Part shown: one piece after another, positions 52,301 to 60,084 of the stretch
How the letters are laid out: every line of letters begins with the position of its first letter
Numbering within the stretch: the first letter of the stretch is position 1
Assembly: GCF_002197755.1 (NCBI RefSeq)
Contig: NZ_NHOT01000006.1
Span: forward strand, 168,493 to 232,492
Origin: Pedobacter sp. AJM
GTDB lineage: Bacteria; Bacteroidota; Bacteroidia; Sphingobacteriales; Sphingobacteriaceae
Direction: 5' to 3'
Length of the DNA stretch: 64,000 nucleotides
The notes under the pieces: generated by a model
Databases searched by the model: none
What the model was told of the DNA's origin: nothing
What the model saw: the letters and a program-made list of their open reading frames with translations, nothing else
Position numbers and translations under genes: made by a program

Positions 52301-52432
52301 GGTAACGATCCCGATTTAATTCAGGATACCGGTTTAGGTCAGGAAATTAATGGTCGCAGTTTGGGTATTGATACCAGAAGTCCTTACCCAACGACCAGGC
52401 AATTTGTTTTCGGTGTCAATTTTGGATTTTAA
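49397..52432 (+). CDS. SusC/RagA family TonB-dependent transporter of the LacI-regulated locus
   Basis: A 1011-residue SusC-type protein: signal peptide (LLKLTGISAIVLSSLPAFSA), an extra polar segment (ESDRKDFEGFFELEFPWHKA), carboxypeptidase-regulatory-like domain (ITGKVVDEKNLGVPGVGVQN), the SusC motif LDDVVVVGYGTRSQRELTSA, plug (GLQITRSSSNPNSGVAIQLR) and a barrel ending VFGVNFGF. It takes up the target glycan with the SusD protein encoded 11 bases later. Two LacI-type operators lie upstream. Confidence 0.95.
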   Translation: MKINLLKLTGISAIVLSSLPAFSAESDRKDFEGFFELEFPWHKASVRKVITGKVVDEKNLGVPGVGVQNITSGQGTVTDANGQFKIEANENEVIRFTYLGYQTQNITIGTQTSLNIKLAVSADTKLDDVVVVGYGTRSQRELTSAITKVDTSQFRQSGARNALDLLQGKVAGLQITRSSSNPNSGVAIQLRGVTSISGTSSPLIVIDGIPGGNLDLLQQDDIESFSVLKDGSAAAIYGTRANAGVILVTTKKGRKGPSQFNYNGYVKHETLYERPDFMSASQFREKIASGQYKAQDYGGDFNYFNDIVNKDNLTNYQNLSVSGGGENSTYRGSFTYNKLDGFARENNREQYQFRMSLTQKGFKDRVTAAFNVASNINKANLLGGGGWENVLTKNPTESYYNPDGSYLFTRNITNEVARLAQETSKRSQQTYSIDGKIDVDILKDLKASTFVAYQRNQFVDNQYRMLRSQNSLENGDAPGGGYAYKGTELNENFNFEPTIEYHKTINEKHRLTGMLGYSYRYEVNESFSANNRGYTNDIFEENNLGSVPIGVNRVGLASNKNDNTLIALFGRIHYTFDGKVNVEAVLRREGSSRFGANNKWASFPAVSASYEITREKFMENAKWLNFLKIRAGYGETGNSGFANYASLVTLGTGNLYPFPSGEWLQTYGPSRNPNPDLRWERKREYNFGLDFSMLNNRLSGSIDLFKRNIVDLLDTYTSPQPPFVQSSIYTNVGTISAKGLELTLNYQAIKSNNFSWNIDFAGSTIDNKLDTYSNDVYKRDMRTFGGIGGAGDLGDAFRTYEGRNIGEFWGKRFAGFTPEGKWLFYNRNGQAVPNAQINTSPFRDQTDLALIGNAIPKYYLSLGNTFTYKQFDLRIFLRSKLDFDVLNTLALSYGNKFGTQGNLLNSAFTKYAEINDTYMYSDYYLEKGSFLKVDEVTLGYTFKFKDKAFRSLRVYAVGQNLALLTGYSGNDPDLIQDTGLGQEINGRSLGIDTRSPYPTTRQFVFGVNFGF

Positions 52433-52443
52433 TATTAGAAAGA

Positions 52444-54096
52444 ATGAAAAATTTTAAAAAAATCATATGGTCTGTACTGGTGGCCTCGCCTGTTTTATTT
52501 AACGGCTGTACCAAGTTAGACGAGAATATTTACAGCTCGCTGGTTACGGATAACTATTATAATAACAAAAATGAAGTATTATCAGCGGTGTTAAGGCCAT
52601 ATACCCATGCCAATGCCTGGGCAACACCTTCAGGGCAGGATAACTGGTGGAGACCTTCTGAACTGTCCGGCGATCAGCTGGCCTGGCCAACAAAAGGCCG
52701 TCATGGTGAAGATGGAGGTAAGTGGAAACGCCTGCACTACCACTCCTGGCTGGTAGATGACGGACCTTTAAACAATGCCTGGTCCTTAATGTACGGCGGT
52801 ATGGGATTTTGTAATGATCCCATCGGGAATCTCGAGAAACGTTCCTTATCACAGATGGGCATCACGCAAGCGGAAAAAGATGCTTACATCGCTGAATTGA
52901 AATTATTCAGGGCCTATCATTACCTCAAACTGATGGATCTTTTTGGTAATATTCCCATCGTAACCCAGGTAGGTATTCCGGCGAAACCGGAAACCAGGCC
53001 ACGTGCAGAAGTGTTTGCCTTTATTGAAAAAGAGATTAAGGAAAATATAGACAAGGCACCTAAACTTTCAAGAAGCATGCTGGGCCGCATGACACAGGCC
53101 GGTGGTTATGCCATGTTGGTAGAACTGTATTTAAATGCTGAAGTTTGGACAGGTACTGCACGTTGGGATGATTGTATTGCCGCAGCAAATAAATTAATCA
53201 ATGGTGAAGCCGGCGGTCAAAATGGTACAATGGCACTTGATCCGAATATTACAGATCAGTTTAAGTCAACCAACGATTTATCTAAGGAGGTTATTTTTGC
53301 AATTGCCTACGAATTCAGAATTGCAAACTCGCAACCATCCTGGACCGGAGAATTCTTCCATTTTCAGCAGGACCAGATTTATGGTGGTTCCAGAAACGGA
53401 AACAATGGTATTGTGATGGTGCCCGGAAATTATAACAAATACAAAGATGAAGACCTGAGAAAAACAACCTGGTTATTACAGGGGCCTCAGGTACGTTTTA
53501 ACAATGGTAAGGAGGCACTCGCTAGCGGAGGTAACGAATACAGCGGTCAGCAGATTAATTTTGTGGATGAAATTCGCCGCGCCAGGGTAAACTCTACTGT
53601 ATCAAATATGAGTGAGGGTGAAGAAAACAGCGGTGTCCGTTTCAATAAATATAAATTGGGCAACAATGTGGCCGGTATTGTTAACGGTAATCCGGTTGGG
53701 ATTGATTTAAATTACAATTGTACCGACTGGAATTTATACCGTCTGACATGGATCTATTTTGCTAAAGCCGAGGCAATAATGCGTAAAAATGGTGGTACAG
53801 CTACCGCAGAGGCTGTTCAGTTAATTAATGATTGTAAAAAACGTGCCTTTACCGATGCGAACTGGCCTGCAAATCAATACACTACTGCCAGTTTAACGCT
53901 GGATGAGCTTTTGAATGAGCGTGGACGTGAGTTTGTCTTTGAAGGATTCAGAAGGGATGACCTGATTCGTTTTGGTAAATTTCATACCGCCTCATGGTGG
54001 GATCATACACCATCTGCACCATTCAGGCAATTATTTCCCATTCCTTTGATTCAGAGAACATTAAATGAGAATCTGGCTCAGAATCCGGGTTATTAA
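52444..54096 (+). CDS. SusD/RagB family lipoprotein of the LacI-regulated locus
   Basis: A 550-residue surface lipoprotein with lipobox (SPVLFNGC, lipidated Cys about residue 22), SusD N-terminal helices (YYNNKNEVLSAVLRPYTHAN) and SusD C-terminal region (LTLDELLNERGREFVFEGFR ... LAQNPGY). It binds glycan in complex with the SusC protein encoded upstream. A hairpin follows, separating it from the LacI gene. Confidence 0.95.
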   Translation: MKNFKKIIWSVLVASPVLFNGCTKLDENIYSSLVTDNYYNNKNEVLSAVLRPYTHANAWATPSGQDNWWRPSELSGDQLAWPTKGRHGEDGGKWKRLHYHSWLVDDGPLNNAWSLMYGGMGFCNDPIGNLEKRSLSQMGITQAEKDAYIAELKLFRAYHYLKLMDLFGNIPIVTQVGIPAKPETRPRAEVFAFIEKEIKENIDKAPKLSRSMLGRMTQAGGYAMLVELYLNAEVWTGTARWDDCIAAANKLINGEAGGQNGTMALDPNITDQFKSTNDLSKEVIFAIAYEFRIANSQPSWTGEFFHFQQDQIYGGSRNGNNGIVMVPGNYNKYKDEDLRKTTWLLQGPQVRFNNGKEALASGGNEYSGQQINFVDEIRRARVNSTVSNMSEGEENSGVRFNKYKLGNNVAGIVNGNPVGIDLNYNCTDWNLYRLTWIYFAKAEAIMRKNGGTATAEAVQLINDCKKRAFTDANWPANQYTTASLTLDELLNERGREFVFEGFRRDDLIRFGKFHTASWWDHTPSAPFRQLFPIPLIQRTLNENLAQNPGY

Positions 54097-54103
54097 TCAA
54101 AAC

Positions 54104-54133
54104 AAAAAGAGGCGCCACATGGTGCCTCTTTTT
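54104..54133 (+). terminator. Terminator of the SusC/SusD unit
   Basis: AAAAAGAGGCGCCA (54104-54117) pairs with TGGTGCCTCTTTTT (54120-54133) with one G-T pair and the innermost pairs open; a T-run is included. Confidence 0.85.
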
Positions 54134-54260
54134 GTTTCCAGCCTGAAATTTTAGTTTTCCTGTTCTTAAAATCAACTGATATTAATTATTATATTAGCCA
54201 ATTGCAGGTTAATCTCAGCTGGATGACCCTGAAATGTACCCCAGTAAATATACGCCCTGA

Positions 54261-55262
54261 ATGAAAACCCTTTCTATAAAAGATATCGCAGTTGAAGCTG
54301 GCGTATCCATCACCACAGTTTCTTTTATCATTAATGGTAAAGCCCGGAATAAATCAATTAGCGAAGCCGTAATTAAAAAAGTAGAAAAAATAATTGCCGA
54401 AAGCGGATATAAGCCCAACCAGATTGCCAGAAGCCTGCGCACCGGAAATTCTAATATTATCGGATTAATCATTGAGGATATTTCAAATTCCTTTTTTTCC
54501 AGGATTGCACGCCTGATAGAAGACAAAGCCTATAAAAAAGGGTATAAAATCATTTATTCCAGTACCGAAAACAATGTTGAAAAGGCTAAAGAACTGATCA
54601 ACATGTTTAAATCACGAAAGGTTGATGGGTATATTATATCGCCGATAAAGGGTTTGGAAGAAGATATTCAGCAGTTATTAACTGATCAGAAACCCGTTAT
54701 TCTTTTTGACAGGAGTTTGCCCGGTTTGGATACCAATTATGTTGGTGCTGATCATTTTAAAGCGACATATGAATCCATAGCAAGTTTTATTAAACAGGGA
54801 CGAAGGAGAATTTCACTGATTACCACTGATATTGATGTGGCGCAAATTACTGCCCGCTTAGAAGGATATCAGAAAGCACTTGAGGACCATGACATTGCCT
54901 ATGATGAAAACCTGGTTTTAAAGGTTCATTTTAATCAGGAAGAAGATGAAACCAGGCTGCAGATGGAAAAACTGTTTCGCACCGTAGAAACAGATGCCAT
55001 ACTTTTTGCAACCAATTACCTGGCCATCAGCGGGCTAAAAGTATTGAAACAAACCGGACAAAAAATCGGCAAAAACTTAAGTGTGATGGCATATGATGAC
55101 CATGAGGTTTTCGAACTCCATACACCAGGCATTTCAGCCATACAACAGCCACTGGAGGAAATTGCTGAAGCCATTATTCAGTTGATTTTGAGACAGCTAT
55201 CTTCTAAAACCAAGCTGGATAACCAGCAGATCATATTCCCTGCTAAAATTGTTCAGAGATAA
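54261..55262 (+). CDS. LacI family transcriptional regulator
   Basis: A 333-residue regulator with an N-terminal LacI helix-turn-helix (IKDIAVEAGVSITTVSFIIN) and hinge, then a periplasmic-binding-protein-like effector domain (IIGLIIEDISNSFFSRIARL ... VMAYDDHEVFELHTPGISAI). It probably binds TAAAACGTTTTA sites in this locus; these precede the neighbouring genes but not its own. Its effector is likely a mono- or oligosaccharide derived from the locus substrate (inference). Confidence 0.94.
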   Translation: MKTLSIKDIAVEAGVSITTVSFIINGKARNKSISEAVIKKVEKIIAESGYKPNQIARSLRTGNSNIIGLIIEDISNSFFSRIARLIEDKAYKKGYKIIYSSTENNVEKAKELINMFKSRKVDGYIISPIKGLEEDIQQLLTDQKPVILFDRSLPGLDTNYVGADHFKATYESIASFIKQGRRRISLITTDIDVAQITARLEGYQKALEDHDIAYDENLVLKVHFNQEEDETRLQMEKLFRTVETDAILFATNYLAISGLKVLKQTGQKIGKNLSVMAYDDHEVFELHTPGISAIQQPLEEIAEAIIQLILRQLSSKTKLDNQQIIFPAKIVQR

Positions 55263-55459
55263 TGATAATTCATTCATTCTTCTATCATTTGATTTTCCAT
55301 TCAGGTAGCGTTTTCACTAACAAACTCGGTAAATCACCACTCCTATGCAACACATTAACCGGAGATAACACCAACCAAAAAAACCGACTTAATCATTCCG
55401 TCATGTAAATGTTACTGAGAACTATTGTATTTGCAGGCTTTAGTTTTTAATATTGAGTA

Positions 55460-55473
55460 GTAAAACGTTTTAC
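55460..55473. promoter_or_regulatory. LacI-type operator before DUF4965 gene
   Basis: GTAAAACGTTTTAC is a perfect 14-base palindrome containing TAAAACGTTTTA. It lies 81 bases before the start of the DUF4965 gene at 55555. Confidence 0.75.
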
Positions 55474-55554
55474 TTATTTATGGGATGCTGTCTAATTAGC
55501 CCCTAATTGAATAAGTAATTTTTTTTGCGAAGAACACTAACCAATATGATCTAT

Positions 55555-57999
55555 ATGAAACCCCTTTATTTATCAGCAGTTTTAATATTTTTGAACCTTT
55601 GTTCTTTCGGACAGGACAAGGCTCCTGCATATCCTTTAATCACACATGATACGTATCTCAGTATCTGGTCGTTCGGTGATGGACTGAATCAATCAACAAC
55701 CAAACACTGGACAGGTAAAGAACAAGCCCTCACCGGAATCATCAAAGTAGATAACCAGTGCTACCGCTTTTTAGGTGCAGATGGTAAAACCTATAAAGCC
55801 ATTCTGGCCGCGGCTGATGAATTAAAATATAAAGCCGTTTATCTCACTAAAAAGCCTGCTGATGGATGGAATACGCTTGCCTTTAACGATAAAAATTGGC
55901 AAAATGGAGATGCACCTTTTGGTGATAACCAGCAGTCGGAAACCAAATGGAATACGGATGAAATCTTTTACAGAAGAAAGTTTACTGTCAACAAAATATC
56001 TTCAGCCAGAAAATATTTAAAGCTTAACCATGATGACAATGTCATCGTGTATATCAATGGTCAGAAAGTTTATGAAAAAGAAGGCTGGGTACATGAATAC
56101 ATTTACATTCCATTGGCTGAGGGTATTTTAAAAAAAGGCGAAAACCTTTTAGCCATAGAATGTAAAAACACAGCTGGCGGACGGTTTTTAGATGCCGGCA
56201 TCGTGGAAGAGGTTCCGCAGGCTGCAAATATGTTAAATGCAAGTCAAACCAATGTTTCAGTTGGGGCTACCCATACCCTTTATACTTTTAAAGCCGGCGG
56301 TATAAACCTTAATCTTACTTTTACTTCGCCCTTACTGCTGAATGATTTGAATTTAATCGCCAGGCCCATCAGTTACCTGACTTATACCGTACAATCAGCA
56401 GATGCAAAACCACATCAGGTGGATATTTATTTTAGTGCTTCATCTGATCTCGCTGTAAATACACCCAATCAACCCGTTGCTGTTTGGAAGAAGAACCAGG
56501 ATAACCTTTCTATTCTAAAAGCCGGATCAGTTGAACAACCCGTGCTGAAAAAGAAAAACGATGATTTAAGAATTGATTGGGGTTACCTGTACATCGCTGT
56601 GCCCAATCAATTCAAGGCTACCCAATTTTTAGGCACACCGATGGATAGTCTCCGCAATTTCAAAACAGGAAAATACCCGCAAACCACACAGGCTTTGAAT
56701 GTTAAAACACAAAGCTTAAGTACAGTAATCCCATTTGGTACGGTTAATTCGAAACCGGTAGAGAAATATCTCATGCTGGGCTATGATGACCTGAAGTCTA
56801 TCGAATATTTTGGCAATCAACTGCTTCCCATCTGGAGAAAATCTGAAGCGAGTACTTTTGAAAATCAACTAGCGGCAGCCAGTAAGGATTATGAATCCCT
56901 CCAGGCGAAAACAAAAGCTTTTGATGCCAGGCTACTTGCTGATGCGACACGAGCGGGCGGTAAGGAATATGCAGATTTATGTAAACTGGTGTACAGGCAG
57001 AGTATAGCTGCACATAAAATTGTTTATGCACCAAACGGAGACCTGTTGTTTCTCTCTAAGGAAAATTTTAGTGGTGGTTTCATTAATACTGTTGATGTAA
57101 CTTATCCTTCAGCACCCCAATATTTGTTATACAATCCTGAATTGTTAAAAGGTATGCTAAACGGTATTTTCTATTATTCAGAAAGCGGAAGATGGAAAAA
57201 ACCTTATCCTGCACATGATATTGGCGTTTATCCCATAGCCAATGGCCAGATTTACGGAGAAGACATGCCGGTAGAAGAAGCAGGTAACATGCTGATTTTA
57301 ACGGCGGCCATTACCAGGGCAGATGGCAATACCGCTTATGCAGGTAAACATTGGGCCGTGATGTCCATCTGGGCAGATTATCTCCTCAAGGAAGGTTTTG
57401 ATCCGGCAAATCAATTGTGCACAGATGATTTCGCAGGTCATCTTGCCCGAAATGCAAACTTATCAGTGAAAGCAATTGTAGGTTTAGGCGCTTATGCCCA
57501 AATGGCCGAAAAATTAGGTAAAAAGGATATCGCCACTAAATACAAAAACGCAGCATTGGAAATGGCGAAAAACTGGCAGACTTTAGCCAACAGCGGTGAT
57601 CATTTTGCCCTGACCTTTAATGATAAAAATACCTGGAGCCAGAAATATAACCTCATTTGGGATAAGCTTTTAAAACTAAATCTTTTTCCACAGGAGGTAT
57701 ATAAAAAAGAAATAGATTTTTACCTGAGCAAACAAAATGAATTTGGTTTGCCATTGGATAGCCGGAAAGACTATACCAAATCAGACTGGATCATGTGGAC
57801 AGCTACATTGGCAGATAATCAGGCTGACTTTGAGAAATTTATTAGTCCTGTTCACAAATTCGCTACAGAAACAACGAGTAAGGTACCCTTAACAGATTGG
57901 CATGAAACCAAAACGGGTAAACAGGTTGGTTTTCAGGCACGAAGTGTTGTGGGCGGATATTTTATCAAAATGCTGGCTGATCAATGGAATATAAAATAG
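55555..57999 (+). CDS. DUF5127/DUF4965/DUF1793 family secreted protein (glutaminase A-like)
   Basis: An 814-residue secreted protein with signal peptide (MKPLYLSAVLIFLNLCSFGQ), an N-terminal region that includes a lectin-like jelly-roll (IFYRRKFTVNKISSARKYLK ... GENLLAIECKNTAGG), then DUF4965 and DUF1793 segments (LCKLVYRQSIAAHKIVYAPN, AHDIGVYPIANGQIYGEDMPV, VKAIVGLGAYAQMAEKLGKK), forming a likely (alpha/alpha)6 toroid. Proteins of this type are often called glutaminase, but in a polysaccharide locus a glycoside hydrolase role is more likely (inference). The start at 55555 fits the signal peptide; Met at 55525 would add 10 residues. Confidence 0.8.
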   Translation: MKPLYLSAVLIFLNLCSFGQDKAPAYPLITHDTYLSIWSFGDGLNQSTTKHWTGKEQALTGIIKVDNQCYRFLGADGKTYKAILAAADELKYKAVYLTKKPADGWNTLAFNDKNWQNGDAPFGDNQQSETKWNTDEIFYRRKFTVNKISSARKYLKLNHDDNVIVYINGQKVYEKEGWVHEYIYIPLAEGILKKGENLLAIECKNTAGGRFLDAGIVEEVPQAANMLNASQTNVSVGATHTLYTFKAGGINLNLTFTSPLLLNDLNLIARPISYLTYTVQSADAKPHQVDIYFSASSDLAVNTPNQPVAVWKKNQDNLSILKAGSVEQPVLKKKNDDLRIDWGYLYIAVPNQFKATQFLGTPMDSLRNFKTGKYPQTTQALNVKTQSLSTVIPFGTVNSKPVEKYLMLGYDDLKSIEYFGNQLLPIWRKSEASTFENQLAAASKDYESLQAKTKAFDARLLADATRAGGKEYADLCKLVYRQSIAAHKIVYAPNGDLLFLSKENFSGGFINTVDVTYPSAPQYLLYNPELLKGMLNGIFYYSESGRWKKPYPAHDIGVYPIANGQIYGEDMPVEEAGNMLILTAAITRADGNTAYAGKHWAVMSIWADYLLKEGFDPANQLCTDDFAGHLARNANLSVKAIVGLGAYAQMAEKLGKKDIATKYKNAALEMAKNWQTLANSGDHFALTFNDKNTWSQKYNLIWDKLLKLNLFPQEVYKKEIDFYLSKQNEFGLPLDSRKDYTKSDWIMWTATLADNQADFEKFISPVHKFATETTSKVPLTDWHETKTGKQVGFQARSVVGGYFIKMLADQWNIK

Positions 58000-58140
58000 A
58001 CAAAAGTTGTCAGAACAGGAGCAGTACAAGGTTTAATGGAGACCAGATTTGAAATAAATGCGTTATAAAAGAACATTCACCTGTTGATCAGTGCCATTAA
58101 AATTTTGTTGCTCGGTTAGATTCTGTATTTTCGCAGGCCG

Positions 58141-58188
58141 ATGAAAAATTTATACGTGCCGGTACTTGCAGAACCAGGCGGAAAATAA
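58141..58188 (+). pseudogene. Possible truncated gene start behind a promoter
   Basis: A TTTTG box (58103-58107), 18 bases, TATTTTCG (58126-58133, 7 of 8 to TAnnTTTG) and an ATG at 58141 with only 15 codons (MKNLYVPVLAEPGGK) before a stop. It may be a gene remnant or chance. It is in the 306-base gap between DUF4965 and ROK genes, which otherwise holds the operator at 58250. Confidence 0.25.
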
Positions 58189-58249
58189 ATTGCTTTATAA
58201 CGAATGATTTAAATATTGCTTTTATAAAAAATCTATATTTTTCATTTGG

Positions 58250-58261
58250 TAAAACGTTTAA
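58250..58261. promoter_or_regulatory. LacI-type operator before ROK kinase gene
   Basis: TAAAACGTTTAA differs from the palindrome TAAAACGTTTTA at one position. It lies 44 bases before the ROK start codon. Confidence 0.65.
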
Positions 58262-58305
58262 CGTCTGGTAAAATAATGAACAAATAAAATAGAAATACAT
58301 AAATA

Positions 58306-59181
58306 ATGGAAAAGCCTGTAGCACTGGGTGTAGATATCGGCGGCTCGCATATTACAGCCGCATTGGTAAATTTAGAAACAAGAAGCCTGATTGATGATTC
58401 AATCAAACGTAGCCCTGTAAATTCTCAGGAGAGTAAAGAAGATATCTTATCCGCCTGGTGTGAGGTTATTAATCAATCATTTGAAAACATTAAAAACGGT
58501 CATCGGAACATTGGGATCGCGATGCCTGGCCCGTTTGATTACCAGGAAGGTATATCGCTCATCAAAGATCAGGATAAATTTAAATCACTTTACAAAGTCA
58601 ATGTAAAACAGGAGCTGGCCAGTCGACTTAATATTCCGCTTGAAAACATTCACTTCATTAACGATGCCGCCGGATTTTTGCAAGGCGAAGTTTTTGCAGG
58701 TGCGGCAAAAGGAAATGCCAATGTTTTGGGCTTAACCCTGGGAACAGGTTTAGGGTCATCATTGAGTTTAAAAACCAGGGCAATAGATGCCGATTTATGG
58801 AATGCCCCGTTTTTGGATGGCATTGCCGAGGATTACCTGTCTACCCGCTGGTTTGTCAAACGGTATCAGCAATTGAGTGGAAAAACACTGGCAGGTGTAA
58901 AAGAACTGGTGGAGATTGTAGAAGAGGATCATTTGGCCACCCGTGTATTTATGGAGTTTGGCTATAACCTGGCGCAATTTCTGATTCCCATTATCAATGA
59001 ACATAAGATAGATGCCGTCATTATTGGTGGAAATATATCACAAGCTTTTCCTGCTTTTGCACCTGAATTGATTGCTGCCTTAAAGGGTAACGATATTGAT
59101 GCCAGTATTAAAGTGTCAGAACTGAAAGAACATGCCACTTTAATTGGAGCCGCCAGTTGTTGCGATGGGCGTGTAATGTAA
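58306..59181 (+). CDS. ROK family sugar kinase, zinc motif missing
   Basis: A 291-residue sugar kinase of the ROK family. It has the phosphate-1 motif LGVDIGGSHITAAL, catalytic Asp in HFINDAAGFLQGE and phosphate-2 region LGLTLGTGLGSSLS. The usual zinc-binding CxCGxxGC segment is replaced by FLDGIAEDYLSTRW, so it is an atypical member that may still bind a hexose. It probably phosphorylates a sugar released by the locus (glucose, mannose or N-acetyl sugar; not determined). The upstream operator links it to LacI control. Confidence 0.85.
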   Translation: MEKPVALGVDIGGSHITAALVNLETRSLIDDSIKRSPVNSQESKEDILSAWCEVINQSFENIKNGHRNIGIAMPGPFDYQEGISLIKDQDKFKSLYKVNVKQELASRLNIPLENIHFINDAAGFLQGEVFAGAAKGNANVLGLTLGTGLGSSLSLKTRAIDADLWNAPFLDGIAEDYLSTRWFVKRYQQLSGKTLAGVKELVEIVEEDHLATRVFMEFGYNLAQFLIPIINEHKIDAVIIGGNISQAFPAFAPELIAALKGNDIDASIKVSELKEHATLIGAASCCDGRVM

Positions 59182-59319
59182 ATCACCGGATATTATATAA
59201 ATGGGTGGAAAATTTCCATCCATTCATTAATGGAGATAAGGATTAAATTACAGCTTAAATATCATTCACAAAATTTTTAATAATGTAATTAACGGCCTGA
59301 AAAAAATTGGATGATTTGC

Positions 59320-59331
59320 TAAAACGTTTTA
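59320..59331. promoter_or_regulatory. LacI-type operator before BSP/GH92 unit
   Basis: TAAAACGTTTTA is the same perfect palindrome as at 49213. It lies 55 bases before the BSP gene start. Confidence 0.75.
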
Positions 59332-59386
59332 AATATATTGCAAACTTGTATTATCATCAAATGATTAAAACTGAAAATAAAATTAA

Positions 59387-60058
59387 ATGAAAAAAATATC
59401 CTTTTTAATTTCATTGCCCATTATGGCCCTATTGCCTTTATCAAAGCTTTCGGCCCAGGAAACCATTAAAAAAAATGGTTACACGCTATCCTTTGAAAGT
59501 AATGACGATGCGCTCGATCCAAAACTGAAGAAAAGATTAATAGAAACCTTTTTTGTGGTATATCCAAAGCTGGCGAAGGAGTATAATCCAAATACGTTGA
59601 AATCAGTTCAGTTTTTTGTAGATACTGCTTATAAAGGTGTGGCGGCAACGACTAATGGTAAAGTAACTTACAGCTCGATCTGGATGAACAAGCACCCTGA
59701 AGATATTGATGTAGTTACGCATGAAGTAATGCATATTGTTCAGGATTATGGTAACAGTGTTGGGCCAGGTTGGCTTACAGAAGGCATTGCAGATTATGCA
59801 CGCTTTAAGTTTGGTGTAGATCATGCAGGTGCAAAATGGACCTTACCGGCTTTAAAACCTGAACACAGTTATCAGAACAGTTACAGAATTACCGCCCGGT
59901 TTTTTGCCTGGATAGAAAAAAAGGTAAAGGCAGGTACCATCAAAGCAGTTGATGCATCTTTAAGAGATCATACTTATCAGCCAGAAATCTGGACTACATT
60001 AACAGGCAAAGATTTGGATGCACTTTGGGCAGATTACGTAAAAAATCCTGAACTTTAA
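59387..60058 (+). CDS. Basic secretory protein family protein with HExxH motif
   Basis: A 223-residue secreted protein with signal peptide (MKKISFLISLPIMALLPLSK LSA) and a core of the basic secretory protein (BSP) family. A metallopeptidase-type HEVMHIVQ motif is followed by GWLTEGIADYARFKFG, giving a third ligand candidate. It could cleave protein or glycoprotein at the cell surface or periplasm. It shares a predicted operon with GH92, 26 bases away, so it may help process mannose-rich glycoproteins (inference). Confidence 0.85.
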   Translation: MKKISFLISLPIMALLPLSKLSAQETIKKNGYTLSFESNDDALDPKLKKRLIETFFVVYPKLAKEYNPNTLKSVQFFVDTAYKGVAATTNGKVTYSSIWMNKHPEDIDVVTHEVMHIVQDYGNSVGPGWLTEGIADYARFKFGVDHAGAKWTLPALKPEHSYQNSYRITARFFAWIEKKVKAGTIKAVDASLRDHTYQPEIWTTLTGKDLDALWADYVKNPEL

Positions 60059-60084
60059 TTATAGACATAAACCGATATACACGA

